From: Rhizobium sp. CF080
Lineage (GTDB): Bacteria; Pseudomonadota; Alphaproteobacteria; Rhizobiales; Rhizobiaceae
Reading direction: 5' to 3'
NCBI RefSeq assembly: GCF_000282095.2
Contig: NZ_AKKC02000004.1
Span: forward strand, 1,364,001 to 1,428,000
DNA: 64,000 bases
The notes below the pieces were generated by a model. It was not told where the DNA came from. It worked only from the letters and a program-made list of their open reading frames with translations, and did no database searches. The stretch's first letter is position 1. The number at the start of each line of letters is the position of its first letter. Positions 17,935 through 26,976 of the stretch are shown one piece after another. The position numbers and the translations under genes are program-made.

Positions 17935-18843
17935 TCAGCGCGTCAGCGGGTAGATGAGTTGGCCGTCTTCCTCGCCTCTCGGAAAGGCACCCTCGCGGCT
18001 ACGCTTTTCGGATTGCTGATAGCCCTGCGGGCTTATGCCTATATACCGCTTGAACATGCGCGAGAAATAATAGGCGTCCGTATAGCCGGATAGTTCGGCG
18101 GCCCGCTTCACCGTGCAGCCGCCGGCCATCAGGCCCATGGCTCGCTCCATCCGCTTGAATTCCTGGAACTTGTCCGGCGTCCAGCCGACGCGCTTCCTGA
18201 ATTCCCGCTTGAAATAATCCGGATTATAGGGCGCCGAATTGATCGTCCTTTCGACGATCTCCTCGTTAAGCGGATCGGCGGCAATCTGGCTTGCGGCCAC
18301 CATCACCGAAAAGGACAGCGCGTCCGGGTTGTTGACGTTACCAACTGATTGCTCCTTCCAGCCGATATGCGCCTGTTCGATGAATTCGATCAGCAGGAAC
18401 ATGAAGAGATGATGCTGGAGAAGCGTCGTCGAATAGGGCGGCGCGTTGTCGTGATAGTAACGCGTCAGCGGTCCCATCATGTCCCATCGGGCGAGCGTTA
18501 CTGCGTGTTTCAGGTTCATCTGGGCTATCAGGTCGAGGCGCCCGAAGAGGTCGAGCGTAAAATGCTGGGCGATGCCGGTATAGTCCTCCCGTGACGTCGA
18601 ACGGCCGGAGAACCACGTATCGGCACGCAATAACATGGCCCTGCCCGGGGCCATCTCGACCGTCTCGCCTTCGACCTCATAACACGCTGAACCCGTCAGA
18701 CAGATGATCAGGTCATGCACACTGTTCGATTTATCGACGCCCCAGGTGGGCGAATGCTGCATCCTTATGGTTGAACGCGTCAGCGTTAAATACATCGCAT
18801 TCATCGGAATAGCAGACAGGATGCTACCTTCGATTTTCTCCAT
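17935..18843 (-). CDS. AraC-family transcriptional regulator
   Basis: This 302-aa protein has an N-terminal cupin-like ligand domain (APGRAMLLRADTWFSG region) and a C-terminal double helix-turn-helix (CTVKRAAELSGY, then YYFSRMFKRYIGISPQGY). It is divergent from the togMNAB pectin operon and is therefore the likely activator responding to a uronide or pectic oligomer. That role is inferred from position. The ATG at 18843 has GGGGAAAAGG just upstream. Confidence 0.92.
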   Translation of the reverse strand: MEKIEGSILSAIPMNAMYLTLTRSTIRMQHSPTWGVDKSNSVHDLIICLTGSACYEVEGETVEMAPGRAMLLRADTWFSGRSTSREDYTGIAQHFTLDLFGRLDLIAQMNLKHAVTLARWDMMGPLTRYYHDNAPPYSTTLLQHHLFMFLLIEFIEQAHIGWKEQSVGNVNNPDALSFSVMVAASQIAADPLNEEIVERTINSAPYNPDYFKREFRKRVGWTPDKFQEFKRMERAMGLMAGGCTVKRAAELSGYTDAYYFSRMFKRYIGISPQGYQQSEKRSREGAFPRGEEDGQLIYPLTR

Positions 18844-18942
18844 CCTTTTCCCCGAATTCGTCGATTTGATCTCACAGGCAAAGTGAGAATATCAGCCTGG
18901 GAGCTCAGAACTCAACACGTCTGGGGCAGGAATGGAGGAATT

Positions 18943-18997
18943 GGCGCTTCTTTTCGAGAGCCTGATGGGGTCAGGTTCGTCCGCAGATCGAAGCGCC
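18943..18997. promoter_or_regulatory. nested inverted repeats in the leader of the tog operon
   Basis: GGCGCTTC (18943-18950) pairs with GAAGCGCC (18990-18997). Inside the loop CCTGA-TGGGG-TCAGG forms a second small stem. The structure ends 10 bases before the stub start codon. It may be a leader RNA fold controlling translation of the operon, or an operator for the divergent AraC-type protein. Confidence 0.35.
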
Positions 18998-19007
18998 AGA
19001 GGTTGCG

Positions 19008-19160
19008 ATGCACAATATAGGAAGTGTCTCTTCGTTCAATATTGCCTGTTTCGGTGGCGACTCGCTCAACTGGGCGACGAAACTCATAGGCGATCTTGCC
19101 TATGACGAAACCGTCGCCGGGTATGTCCGGCTTTACGCCAGACTGGGGCAGGCAGCATGA
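19008..19160 (+). pseudogene. 50-codon stub of a family 4 glycoside hydrolase (GH4) N-terminus
   Basis: A frame starting at 19008 with AGAGG upstream encodes 50 residues with FGGDSLNWATKLIGDLAY and then VRLYARLGQAA before a TGA that overlaps the next ATG (ATGA). GH4 enzymes, which are NAD- and metal-dependent alpha-glucosidases, galactosidases or galacturonidases, begin with this pattern (GGGSxNW-K-L-DLA...LYD-D-AA). The rest of the enzyme (about 400 aa) is missing. It therefore looks like an internally deleted gene that still couples translation to the permease. In a pectin operon the lost enzyme may have been an alpha-galacturonidase (inference). Confidence 0.6.
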
Positions 19161-20041
19161 GTGGCGATAACAAGTTCCTCGGGCTTTTCTACCTGTCGCC
19201 CTTTATCATCGGGCTTTTGGTCTTCACCGCTCTGCCCTTCATGGCGTCGCTCTATCTGAGCTTCACCAATTACAACCTGATGAACGAGCCGGTCTTCACC
19301 GGCCTGCAGAACTACATCCGGCTGTTCACCAACGACCGGACGTTCCGCAAATCACTGTGGGTGACGCTCATCTACGTGTTCACGACGGTGCCGCTGAAGC
19401 TCGTCTTCGCGCTCTTCATGGCGGTGATCCTCAATTACAAGCTGAAGTTCATCAACGTCTTCAGGACGGCCTATTACGTGCCGTCGATCCTCGGCGGCTC
19501 GATCGCCATCGCGGTTCTGTGGCGCTACATCTTCGCCGATGTCGGCCTCGTCAACATGGGCCTGCAGCTCATCGGCTTCGAACCCGTCAACTGGTTCGGC
19601 GATCCGACCAACGCGTTGTTCACCATCACGCTCTTGCGCCTGTGGCAATTCGGCTCGGCCATGGTAATTTTCCTCGCCGCCCTCCAGAGCATCGACAAGA
19701 CGCTTTACGAGGCCGCCTCGATCGACGGCGCCGGCAAGTGGACGAGCTTCGTCTACATCACCCTGCCCCTGATCACGCCTGTCATTTTCTTCAACCTGAT
19801 CATGCAGATGGTCCAGGCCTTCCAGGAGTTCAACGGCCCCTACATCATCACCCAGGGTGGCCCGCTGAAATCCACCTATCTCCTGCCGATCTACATCTAT
19901 GACGAGGCCTTCAAGCGGTTCGACATGGGGTATGCCTCGGCGATCGCCTGGGTCCTGTTCATCATTATCATGGCCCTCACCCTCATCGCCTTCTGGTCTT
20001 CGCGCCATTGGGTCTATTACGCCGGCGACAAGAGGAGCTGA
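19157..20041 (+). CDS. togM: oligogalacturonide ABC transporter permease TogM
   Basis: This 294-aa MalF-type permease has about six TM helices and the coupling-loop motif EAASIDGAGKWTSFVYITLPLI near residues 177-198. The start overlaps the GH4 stub stop (ATGA). Gene order permease-permease-ATPase-binding protein followed by pectin-degrading enzymes is that of togMNAB, the importer of pectin-derived oligogalacturonides in plant-associated bacteria. The name rests on this order and the downstream GH28 and KduI genes. Confidence 0.85.
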   Translation: MSGDNKFLGLFYLSPFIIGLLVFTALPFMASLYLSFTNYNLMNEPVFTGLQNYIRLFTNDRTFRKSLWVTLIYVFTTVPLKLVFALFMAVILNYKLKFINVFRTAYYVPSILGGSIAIAVLWRYIFADVGLVNMGLQLIGFEPVNWFGDPTNALFTITLLRLWQFGSAMVIFLAALQSIDKTLYEAASIDGAGKWTSFVYITLPLITPVIFFNLIMQMVQAFQEFNGPYIITQGGPLKSTYLLPIYIYDEAFKRFDMGYASAIAWVLFIIIMALTLIAFWSSRHWVYYAGDKRS

Positions 20042-20043
20042 CC

Positions 20044-20952
20044 ATGACCGATCACATCCTCTCCCAGAATTCCCCGGCCGCCCGCGATATCGACGTTATC
20101 CGAATCCGCGAAATGCGCCGCTACCGCCTCAATGCCGTGCTGCGTTATGCTCTGCTCGGCGGTGTCGGACTCCTGATGCTCTATCCGCTGATCTGGCTGG
20201 TCGGCGCATCGTTCAAGACCAACTCGGAAATCTTCTCCAATCCCGGCTTCTGGCCGGAAAACCCGACGCTCGACGGCTATATCAAGGGTTGGAAGACCTC
20301 GACGCCCTATTCCTTCGGCACGTTCTTCCTGAACACCTTGTGGATCGTCATTCCGAAGGTGATCGGCACGGCGATCTCCTGCACCGCGGTCGCCTACGGC
20401 TTCGCCCGTTTCGAATTCCCAGGCAAGAAGGTCCTGTTCGCCGCGCTGATCGCGACGCTGCTTCTGCCGAATGTCGTTACCCGCATTCCGCAATACCTGA
20501 TCTTCCGCGATCTCGGATGGCTCGACAGCTACCTGCCGCTCTGGGTGCCTTCGGCGCTCGCGGGCGATGCGTTCTTCGTCTTCATGCTGGTGCAGTTCCT
20601 GCGCGCAATTCCGCGCGACATGGAAGAAGCTGCCCGCGTCGATGGAGCCAGTACCATCCAGACGCTGATTTTCATCGTCGTGCCGCTGCTGATGCCGGCG
20701 CTGATCTCGGTCTGCCTGTTCCAGTTCATGTGGACGATGAACGACTTCCTCGGCCCACTGATCTACATCTCCTCGGTCGACAAATACCCGATCTCGCTCG
20801 CGCTGAAACTGTCGATCGACACGACCGAGGCCTTCGAGTGGAACCGGGTTCTGGCCATGTCGGTACTGTCGCTGGCGCCGGCGCTGGCGGTCTTCTTCCT
20901 CGCCCAGAAATATTTCATCGACGGCATCTCGTCCGGCGGGATCAAAGGATAG
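20044..20952 (+). CDS. togN: oligogalacturonide ABC transporter permease TogN
   Basis: This 302-aa MalG-type permease has a cytoplasmic N-terminus of about 35 residues, six predicted TM helices and the coupling loop EEAARVDGASTIQTLIFIVV. It ends FIDGISSGGIKG, as is typical of MalG-class subunits. It starts 2 bases after the togM stop and pairs with TogM to form the channel in the inner membrane. Confidence 0.87.
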   Translation: MTDHILSQNSPAARDIDVIRIREMRRYRLNAVLRYALLGGVGLLMLYPLIWLVGASFKTNSEIFSNPGFWPENPTLDGYIKGWKTSTPYSFGTFFLNTLWIVIPKVIGTAISCTAVAYGFARFEFPGKKVLFAALIATLLLPNVVTRIPQYLIFRDLGWLDSYLPLWVPSALAGDAFFVFMLVQFLRAIPRDMEEAARVDGASTIQTLIFIVVPLLMPALISVCLFQFMWTMNDFLGPLIYISSVDKYPISLALKLSIDTTEAFEWNRVLAMSVLSLAPALAVFFLAQKYFIDGISSGGIKG

Positions 20953-20956
20953 TCAC

Positions 20957-22069
20957 ATGGCGCGTCTGCAGCTGAGAAACCTCGAAAAGGACTACGGTTC
21001 CTTCCGCGCCGTGCATGGCATCAATCTCGATGTCGAGGATGGCGAATTCATGGTGCTCGTCGGCCCGTCCGGCTGCGCCAAGTCGACAACGCTTCGGATG
21101 ATCGCCGGGCTGGAACGGGTCACCGGCGGCGAGATCCGCATCGGCGGCGAACTGGTCAACGACAAGACGCCAGGCGACCGTGGCATTTCCATGGTCTTCC
21201 AGAATTACGCGCTCTATCCGCATATGAAGGTGCGTAAGAACCTCTCCTTCAGCATGCGGCTGAAGCGCCGCCCCGGCGCCGAGATCGAACAGGCGACGAA
21301 CCACGTCGCCGGTCTGCTGGAGATCGACCCGCTGCTCGACCGGCTTCCAAAACAGCTGTCCGGCGGCCAGGCGCAGCGCGTCGCGGTGGGCCGGGCGCTG
21401 ATCAAGAAACCGCAAGTCTTCCTGTTCGACGAGCCACTCTCCAACCTCGATGCCAAGCTGCGCGCCTCGATGCGGGTGCGCATCACCGACCTGCACAAGC
21501 GGCTGAAGGCGGAAAACCAGCAGGCGACCGTCATCTACGTCACCCACGACCAGACCGAAGCCATGACCATGGGCGACCGGATCTGCGTCATGAGGGACGG
21601 CCGCATCATGCAGGTCGCCGATCCGGTGACGCTTTACAGCCGCCCGGCCAACACTTTCGTCGCCGGCTTCATCGGCAGTCCGGAAATGAATTTCCTCGAT
21701 GGCACGTTCGAAGGGGAGGAGAGTATCCGGGCCGCGGACCAGACGATTTCGCTTGGCGGAGACTTCGCGCGCCGCCTCTCCGGCGAACCGAGCGGCGAGG
21801 TGACGCTCGGCATCCGGCCGCAGCATCTGCGCATCGCTGCGGCCGAAGCGCCCGGCACCCTGAAGGGCAAGCTTACACACATCGAGTTCATGGGCCACGA
21901 AGTCTACCTCTATGTGGACATCGGCCCGAAACGCCTCATCGCCGTGGTGCCGTCCGCGTCCTACGACCGCAGCGCTCTTCGCGACGACTGGGTCTGGCTC
22001 TCCGCCGACCCGAAAGGCGTCCATCTGTTCGATCGCCAGTCCGGGGAAAACATCAGTCTGGCGCTTTGA
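20957..22069 (+). CDS. togA: oligogalacturonide ABC transporter ATPase TogA (UgpC/MalK type)
   Basis: This 370-aa sugar-importer ATPase has Walker A GPSGCAKST (residues 36-44), Q-loop FQNYALYPHMKV, signature LSGGQAQR, Walker B FLFDEPLSNLD, H-loop VTHDQ and a C-terminal TOBE/MalK regulatory domain from about residue 240. The Walker A glycine before the lysine is alanine (Ala41), a substitution I recall in some rhizobial sugar ATPases. It drives TogMN. Confidence 0.92.
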   Translation: MARLQLRNLEKDYGSFRAVHGINLDVEDGEFMVLVGPSGCAKSTTLRMIAGLERVTGGEIRIGGELVNDKTPGDRGISMVFQNYALYPHMKVRKNLSFSMRLKRRPGAEIEQATNHVAGLLEIDPLLDRLPKQLSGGQAQRVAVGRALIKKPQVFLFDEPLSNLDAKLRASMRVRITDLHKRLKAENQQATVIYVTHDQTEAMTMGDRICVMRDGRIMQVADPVTLYSRPANTFVAGFIGSPEMNFLDGTFEGEESIRAADQTISLGGDFARRLSGEPSGEVTLGIRPQHLRIAAAEAPGTLKGKLTHIEFMGHEVYLYVDIGPKRLIAVVPSASYDRSALRDDWVWLSADPKGVHLFDRQSGENISLAL

Positions 22070-22102
22070 AAACTTCATCGTTCCAACTTGGGAGGAGCCA
22101 AA

Positions 22103-23359
22103 ATGAGAACCATGATCATGACGGCGGCTTTGTTTGCCGCCACCAGCCTTTCGACCGCATTCGCCTCGGATCTGCGCATGTCCTGGTGGGGCAGCGACGA
22201 CCGCCATATCGCCACCCAGGAGGCCCTGAAGATCTGCGGTGCCAAGTTCGGCCACACGATCGCGCCTGAATTCACTGGTTTCCAGGGACATCAGGAAAAG
22301 ATCGCCACCCAGCTCGCCGGCCGCACAGAAGCCGACATCATGCAGGTGAACTGGCCGTGGCTGCCGCTGTTCACCAAGAACGGCGACGGTTTTGCCGACC
22401 TCAACCAGTACAAGGACATCATCGACCTCAGCCAGTGGCCGAAGTCGGATCTCGATAGCGGCACCGTCAAGGGAAAGTTGAACGGCATTTCCGTCTCCAC
22501 CACCGGCCGCGTCTTCATGTTCAACAAGACGACCTTCGACAAGGCCGGCATCCCGATCCCAAAGACCTGGGAAGAGCTGATCGCCGCTGCACCGAAGATG
22601 AAGGAAAAGCTCGGCAAGGACTATTTCCCGTTCGAAGGCGCCGCCCTCGACGCACGCCTGATGGTCATCCTCCGCACGACCCAGAAAACCGGCAAGGACC
22701 TGATCGACCCCGCCACCAACAAGGTCGCCTGGACCGAGGCCGAGCTTGCCGAAGGCCTGCAATTCTACCAGACCCTGGTCGACAAGGGCGTGATCGAGAG
22801 CTGGAAAACGGTTGCCGCCGGCGGCAACAAGCCGCTGCACGAAAACCAGAAATGGGCCAAGGGCCAGATCGCCGGCACCTACCAGTGGGACAGCACTTAC
22901 GGCAAGATCGCAACGCCGATGGAAAAGGGCCAGGAACTGGTTCCCGTCAAGCTCTTGACCATCGAGGGCGCCAAGACAGACGGCGTCTATCGCAAGCCCT
23001 CGATGCTGTTCTCGATCTCCAGGAACAGCAAGGACCCGAAGGCGGCGGCGCAGGTGCTGAACTGCCTGCTCAACGATCCGGAAGCGGTCAAGATCATGGG
23101 CGCGACGCGCGGCATTCCGTCCAGCAAGGTGGCGCTCGACACGCTGTCCAAGGAAGGCAAGATCAAGCCGGTGCAGATCGAAGCCTACAAGCGGGTGATG
23201 GAGCCGACCAGTCCCGGCGTCTCACCGCTCAACGAGCATCCGCGCGTCACCGAAGTCTTCGACACCAATTTCGAGGCCTTCGCCTATGGCCAGCAGTCCG
23301 CCAAGGACACCGCGACCGAGATCATCGCCGGCATCAACCAGGCACTGACGGGGATTTGA
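22103..23359 (+). CDS. togB: oligogalacturonide ABC transporter substrate-binding protein TogB
   Basis: This 418-aa periplasmic family-1 solute-binding protein has a signal peptide at about residues 1-21 (cleavage after AFAS), then DLRMSWWGSDDRH and the extracellular-binding pattern through the chain. An AGGAG site precedes the ATG at 22103. It captures substrate for TogMN. Gene position at the end of the transporter set and the following GH28 gene support pectic oligomers as ligand. Confidence 0.87.
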   Translation: MRTMIMTAALFAATSLSTAFASDLRMSWWGSDDRHIATQEALKICGAKFGHTIAPEFTGFQGHQEKIATQLAGRTEADIMQVNWPWLPLFTKNGDGFADLNQYKDIIDLSQWPKSDLDSGTVKGKLNGISVSTTGRVFMFNKTTFDKAGIPIPKTWEELIAAAPKMKEKLGKDYFPFEGAALDARLMVILRTTQKTGKDLIDPATNKVAWTEAELAEGLQFYQTLVDKGVIESWKTVAAGGNKPLHENQKWAKGQIAGTYQWDSTYGKIATPMEKGQELVPVKLLTIEGAKTDGVYRKPSMLFSISRNSKDPKAAAQVLNCLLNDPEAVKIMGATRGIPSSKVALDTLSKEGKIKPVQIEAYKRVMEPTSPGVSPLNEHPRVTEVFDTNFEAFAYGQQSAKDTATEIIAGINQALTGI

Positions 23360-23360
23360 C

Positions 23361-24875
23361 GTGACGGACGTCGCCATCGAACTCCTGATCGCCGGACCCC
23401 GCAGCGCGACCTTCAGCGTCGATGCCGAAAGGCATCTCCACGCATGCGATGAAGCGCTTGCCTGGCAGGTCTGGGGGCCCGATGGCGCGATGGTGGCCGA
23501 GGGGGCGATACGCAACGTCGTCTTCACGGTCACCTCCCTCGAGCCGGGCGCGACCTATCATCTCCATGGAGGGAGTGCCCGGCTCGAATTCACCACACGG
23601 CAGGAAACCGCCCTGCTCGACATCCGCGATTTCGGCGCCTCCCCCGAGGCCTCGAACAACGCGCCGGCGATCCAGCGCACCATCGCAGCGCTCCCGCCCG
23701 GAGGCACGCTGAGAATACCGGCCGGCCGCTGGCTGAGCGGTCCGATCTTCCTCAAAAGCCATATGGCTCTGCTCGTCGAAGACGGCGGGGAACTCGCGGC
23801 AATTGCGAGCAGAGAAAACTTTCCCATCCTGCCGGCGCGCCATGCGGACGGCCGCATCCTCGGCACCTGGGAAGGCGTGGCGGAGGCCTGTTATGCCAGC
23901 CTGATCAACGCGATAGATTGCCGGGGGGTGCATCTTGCCGGCGCCGGCATCATCGACGGCGGCGGCGATCGCGGCGACTGGTGGTCATGGCCGAAGGAGA
24001 CGCGCCAGGGCGCGCGGCGCGCCCGCACCGTCTTCCTGTCGGCTTGCGAGGACGTTACGCTTTCCGGCCTCACTATCCGCAACTCGCCATCCTGGACGGT
24101 CCATCCGGTCCTCTGCAAAGGGCTGATAGCCGCCGACCTCACCATAGAGAACGATCCGGATTCCCCGAATACCGATGGGTTCAATCCCGAAAGCAGCTCC
24201 GATATCCGCCTTGTCGGCCTGCACATCTCGGTTGGCGACGATTGCATCGCGCTGAAGGCAGGCAAACGCAGCCCGCTCGGCGGACCGGACCGTCCCACCG
24301 AGCATGTGCGGATCGAAAACTGCCTGATGGAGCGCGGCCATGGCGCGGTGGTGATCGGCAGCGAGATGAGCGCGGGCATAAGCGACATCGCCATCCGAAA
24401 CTGCCACTTCAAGGGAACGGACCGCGGGCTGCGCATCAAGACGCGCAGGGGACGCGGCGGTTTGGTCGCCGATATACGGCTCTCAGACAGCCTGATGGAG
24501 GACGTGGCCACGCCGGTTGCCGTCAATTCCTTCTATTTCTGCGATGCGGACGGCCAGTCGAACTATGTCCAGTCCCGCTCCCCGCTGCCGGTCTCCGTGG
24601 AAACACCCAGCATAAGGTCGATTACCGTCGAGAATGTCACCGTTTCCGGCGCGCGAACGGCAGCCGCCGTCTTCTACGGCCTGCCGGAATCGGTGATCCG
24701 CGACATTGCCTTTGAAAACTACACGGTTTCCTTCGCGTCGGATGCCGAGGCCGAGGTGCCGGAGATGGCCTCTCTTCTCCCGCCGCTCCGGCATGCCGGA
24801 ATCGTTGCGGAAAACACCGTCTTTAGCCGCCTCGCGAGGCTCTCCCCCGTCTCCATTCATCCAGCCCAAGACTGA
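23361..24875 (+). CDS. glycoside hydrolase family 28 (polygalacturonase-like)
   Basis: This 504-aa GH28 enzyme hydrolyses alpha-1,4 bonds of polygalacturonate or rhamnogalacturonan. The catalytic set is complete: NTDG (270-273), GDDC (292-295), RGHG (325-328) and RIK (358-360). There is no signal peptide, so it works in the cytoplasm on oligomers imported by TogMNAB, most likely as an exo-enzyme. It starts with GTG one base after the togB stop and has an N-terminal domain of about 85 residues before the beta-helix. Confidence 0.92.
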   Translation: MTDVAIELLIAGPRSATFSVDAERHLHACDEALAWQVWGPDGAMVAEGAIRNVVFTVTSLEPGATYHLHGGSARLEFTTRQETALLDIRDFGASPEASNNAPAIQRTIAALPPGGTLRIPAGRWLSGPIFLKSHMALLVEDGGELAAIASRENFPILPARHADGRILGTWEGVAEACYASLINAIDCRGVHLAGAGIIDGGGDRGDWWSWPKETRQGARRARTVFLSACEDVTLSGLTIRNSPSWTVHPVLCKGLIAADLTIENDPDSPNTDGFNPESSSDIRLVGLHISVGDDCIALKAGKRSPLGGPDRPTEHVRIENCLMERGHGAVVIGSEMSAGISDIAIRNCHFKGTDRGLRIKTRRGRGGLVADIRLSDSLMEDVATPVAVNSFYFCDADGQSNYVQSRSPLPVSVETPSIRSITVENVTVSGARTAAAVFYGLPESVIRDIAFENYTVSFASDAEAEVPEMASLLPPLRHAGIVAENTVFSRLARLSPVSIHPAQD

Positions 24876-24881
24876 AATCCG

Positions 24882-26027
24882 ATGCTTCAGGACTATTTCG
24901 AGACCTACATACGCGACTATGAATATTATAAAGGCGGCGCCTGGTGCTACGAAGACGGCTGCCTGTATCGCGGCCTGATCGCGCTTTACGAGGCGACCGG
25001 CGGGCGCCAGTGGCTGGATCATCTCATCCGGCTGGTGAGCGGCCAGATCGACGCACAGGGGCGGCTGGTCGGCTACGAGATCGACGAGTTCAACATCGAC
25101 AACATCCTGCCCGGCCGTGCCCTGGTGTTTCTCTACCGGCATACGGGCGAAAGCCGCTGGCTCGATGCTGCCGCTCCGTTGGCGACGCAGCTCGAAACGC
25201 ATCCGCGCACCGACAGCGACGTCTATTGGCATAAGCTGCGTTACCCGCATCAGATCTGGCTGGACGGGCTCTACATGGCGCTGCCCTTCAAGGTCGAATA
25301 TGCCCGCGCGGTTTCAAGGCCTCAGGCTGTCGAGGAGGCGCTCCGGCAATTCACCACGGCGCTGGACCTGACTTACGACCAAGAGGCCGACCTTTACCGT
25401 CACGGCTACGACGAAGCCCGTCAGCAGTCCTGGGCGGACGTGGAAAGCGGCCTTTCGCCGGCGCATTGGGCGAGGTCGATCGGCTGGCTGGCAATGGCCT
25501 TCGTCGACATCATCGAAAACCTGCCGACCGGTACGGCGAGGCGGGAGCTGACCGGTCGCGCCGAAGCACTGGCATCCCGGCTCATCGCTCTTCGCACCAT
25601 CGATCACCGTTGGCTGCAGGTGATCGACCAGCCAGACGAGGCGTTGAACTATCCGGAAAGCTCCGCCACGGCGATGTTCTCCTATTTTCTCCAGAAGCTT
25701 GCACGGCTCGGCGGCCCTGCCTCCGTTTCCGAGGCCGGTCGGACGAGCCTGCAATCGCTGACCGGGCAGGAGCTACGGCGGGATGCGGATGGCAGGCTGA
25801 GGCTCCACAACATCTGCTGCGTCGCCGGCCTCGGAGGCTTCAACGGCCGCTACCGCGACGGAACGGTCGGTTATTATCTCTCCGAGGAAATCCGCCCCGA
25901 CGACATCAAGGGTGTCGGACCGCTGATGATGGCCTATGCGGAAACGCTGCTGGACACGCAATCGGTGATGCCCCAGTCTGCGCGGCCAGGGGGCCGGGTC
26001 GAGCTCAGCGCTGCCGTCAAGCGGTAG
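24882..26027 (+). CDS. unsaturated glycuronyl hydrolase, GH105/GH88 type
   Basis: This 381-aa (alpha/alpha)6-barrel enzyme of the GH105/GH88 clan removes the unsaturated 4,5-uronate left by pectate or rhamnogalacturonan lyases. The catalytic region YPHQIWLDGLYM places the likely acid at Asp128. Other barrel motifs include WCYEDGCLYRGL and SIGWLAMAF. It has no signal peptide, consistent with cytoplasmic action on imported oligomers. It is 6 bp after GH28 and feeds KduI through release of unsaturated uronate. Confidence 0.88.
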   Translation: MLQDYFETYIRDYEYYKGGAWCYEDGCLYRGLIALYEATGGRQWLDHLIRLVSGQIDAQGRLVGYEIDEFNIDNILPGRALVFLYRHTGESRWLDAAAPLATQLETHPRTDSDVYWHKLRYPHQIWLDGLYMALPFKVEYARAVSRPQAVEEALRQFTTALDLTYDQEADLYRHGYDEARQQSWADVESGLSPAHWARSIGWLAMAFVDIIENLPTGTARRELTGRAEALASRLIALRTIDHRWLQVIDQPDEALNYPESSATAMFSYFLQKLARLGGPASVSEAGRTSLQSLTGQELRRDADGRLRLHNICCVAGLGGFNGRYRDGTVGYYLSEEIRPDDIKGVGPLMMAYAETLLDTQSVMPQSARPGGRVELSAAVKR

Positions 26028-26063
26028 CAACGCACCCGCCGATAAACAGGAGGAAACCAGACC

Positions 26064-26912
26064 ATGACGATCGATGTCCGGACGCGCCATGCCGTTCACT
26101 ACACCCAGTCGGAGCGCATGACGAGCGCGGACTTACGCGAAAATTTCGTGATCGAGGATCTCTTTGTCGCGGGAACCCTGCAGGCGGTGTACACCCACTA
26201 CGACCGGATGCTGGTGGCCGGTGCGGCGCCGACGCAGGCAAGCCTCGGTGTCGGCAGCGAACTGGCGAAGATTGTCGGCGCCGACTACCTGTTGGAGCGC
26301 CGCGAGCTCGGCCTCATCAATATCGGTGGACCGGGCCGCGTCACCGCCGACGGTAAGGCTTACGAGCTCCAGTCCATGGACGGGCTTTACCTCGGAATGG
26401 GAACGAAGGAGATCTTCTTCGAGAGCAATGACCCGTCGGCGCCAGCGAAATTCTATATCAACAGCGCGCCGGCGCACACCACCCTGCCCTCACGGATCGT
26501 CAGCAGCGCAGAGGCGATCGAGAACAATCTCGGTGACGGCGCAACGTCGAACAAACGCAAGCTCTACCAATACCTTCATCCGAAAGTGCTGCCGACCTGC
26601 CAGTTGCTGATGGGGCTTACCCGGCTGGAAACCGGCAGTGTCTGGAACACCATGCCAGCGCATCTGCACGACCGGCGAATGGAGGCCTACCTCTATTTCG
26701 AGATCCCGGAAAACGCCTTCGTCGTCCACCTTATGGGCCGGCCGGCGGCCACGAACCATCTGATCGTCCGCAATGAGCAGGCCGTGCTCTCACCACCCTG
26801 GTCCATCCACTGCGGCGCCGGCACCGGCGCCTACGCCTTCATCTGGAGCATGGCTGGTGACAACCAGTCCTTCACCGACATGGACATTGTGGATATGAAG
26901 AGCCTCAAATAG
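26064..26912 (+). CDS. kduI: 5-dehydro-4-deoxy-D-glucuronate isomerase (KduI)
   Basis: This 282-aa cupin isomerase converts 4-deoxy-L-threo-5-hexosulose uronate to 3-deoxy-D-glycero-2,5-hexodiulosonate in the pectin pathway. The metal ligands are visible as His200 and His202, Glu207 (MPAHLHDRRMEAY) and His249 (WSIHCGAG). Length matches E. coli KduI. It ends the tog operon. The next enzyme, KduD, is not adjacent; the SDR at 56-802 is 25 kb away and cannot be assigned to this step. kdgK and kdgA are not seen either. Confidence 0.95.
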   Translation: MTIDVRTRHAVHYTQSERMTSADLRENFVIEDLFVAGTLQAVYTHYDRMLVAGAAPTQASLGVGSELAKIVGADYLLERRELGLINIGGPGRVTADGKAYELQSMDGLYLGMGTKEIFFESNDPSAPAKFYINSAPAHTTLPSRIVSSAEAIENNLGDGATSNKRKLYQYLHPKVLPTCQLLMGLTRLETGSVWNTMPAHLHDRRMEAYLYFEIPENAFVVHLMGRPAATNHLIVRNEQAVLSPPWSIHCGAGTGAYAFIWSMAGDNQSFTDMDIVDMKSLK

Positions 26913-26976
26913 GCCGTCGAAGCCATCCGCCGCCAAAGCGCAGAGCTGCCAGGACCGGCGACAGCGGGGGGGACCA

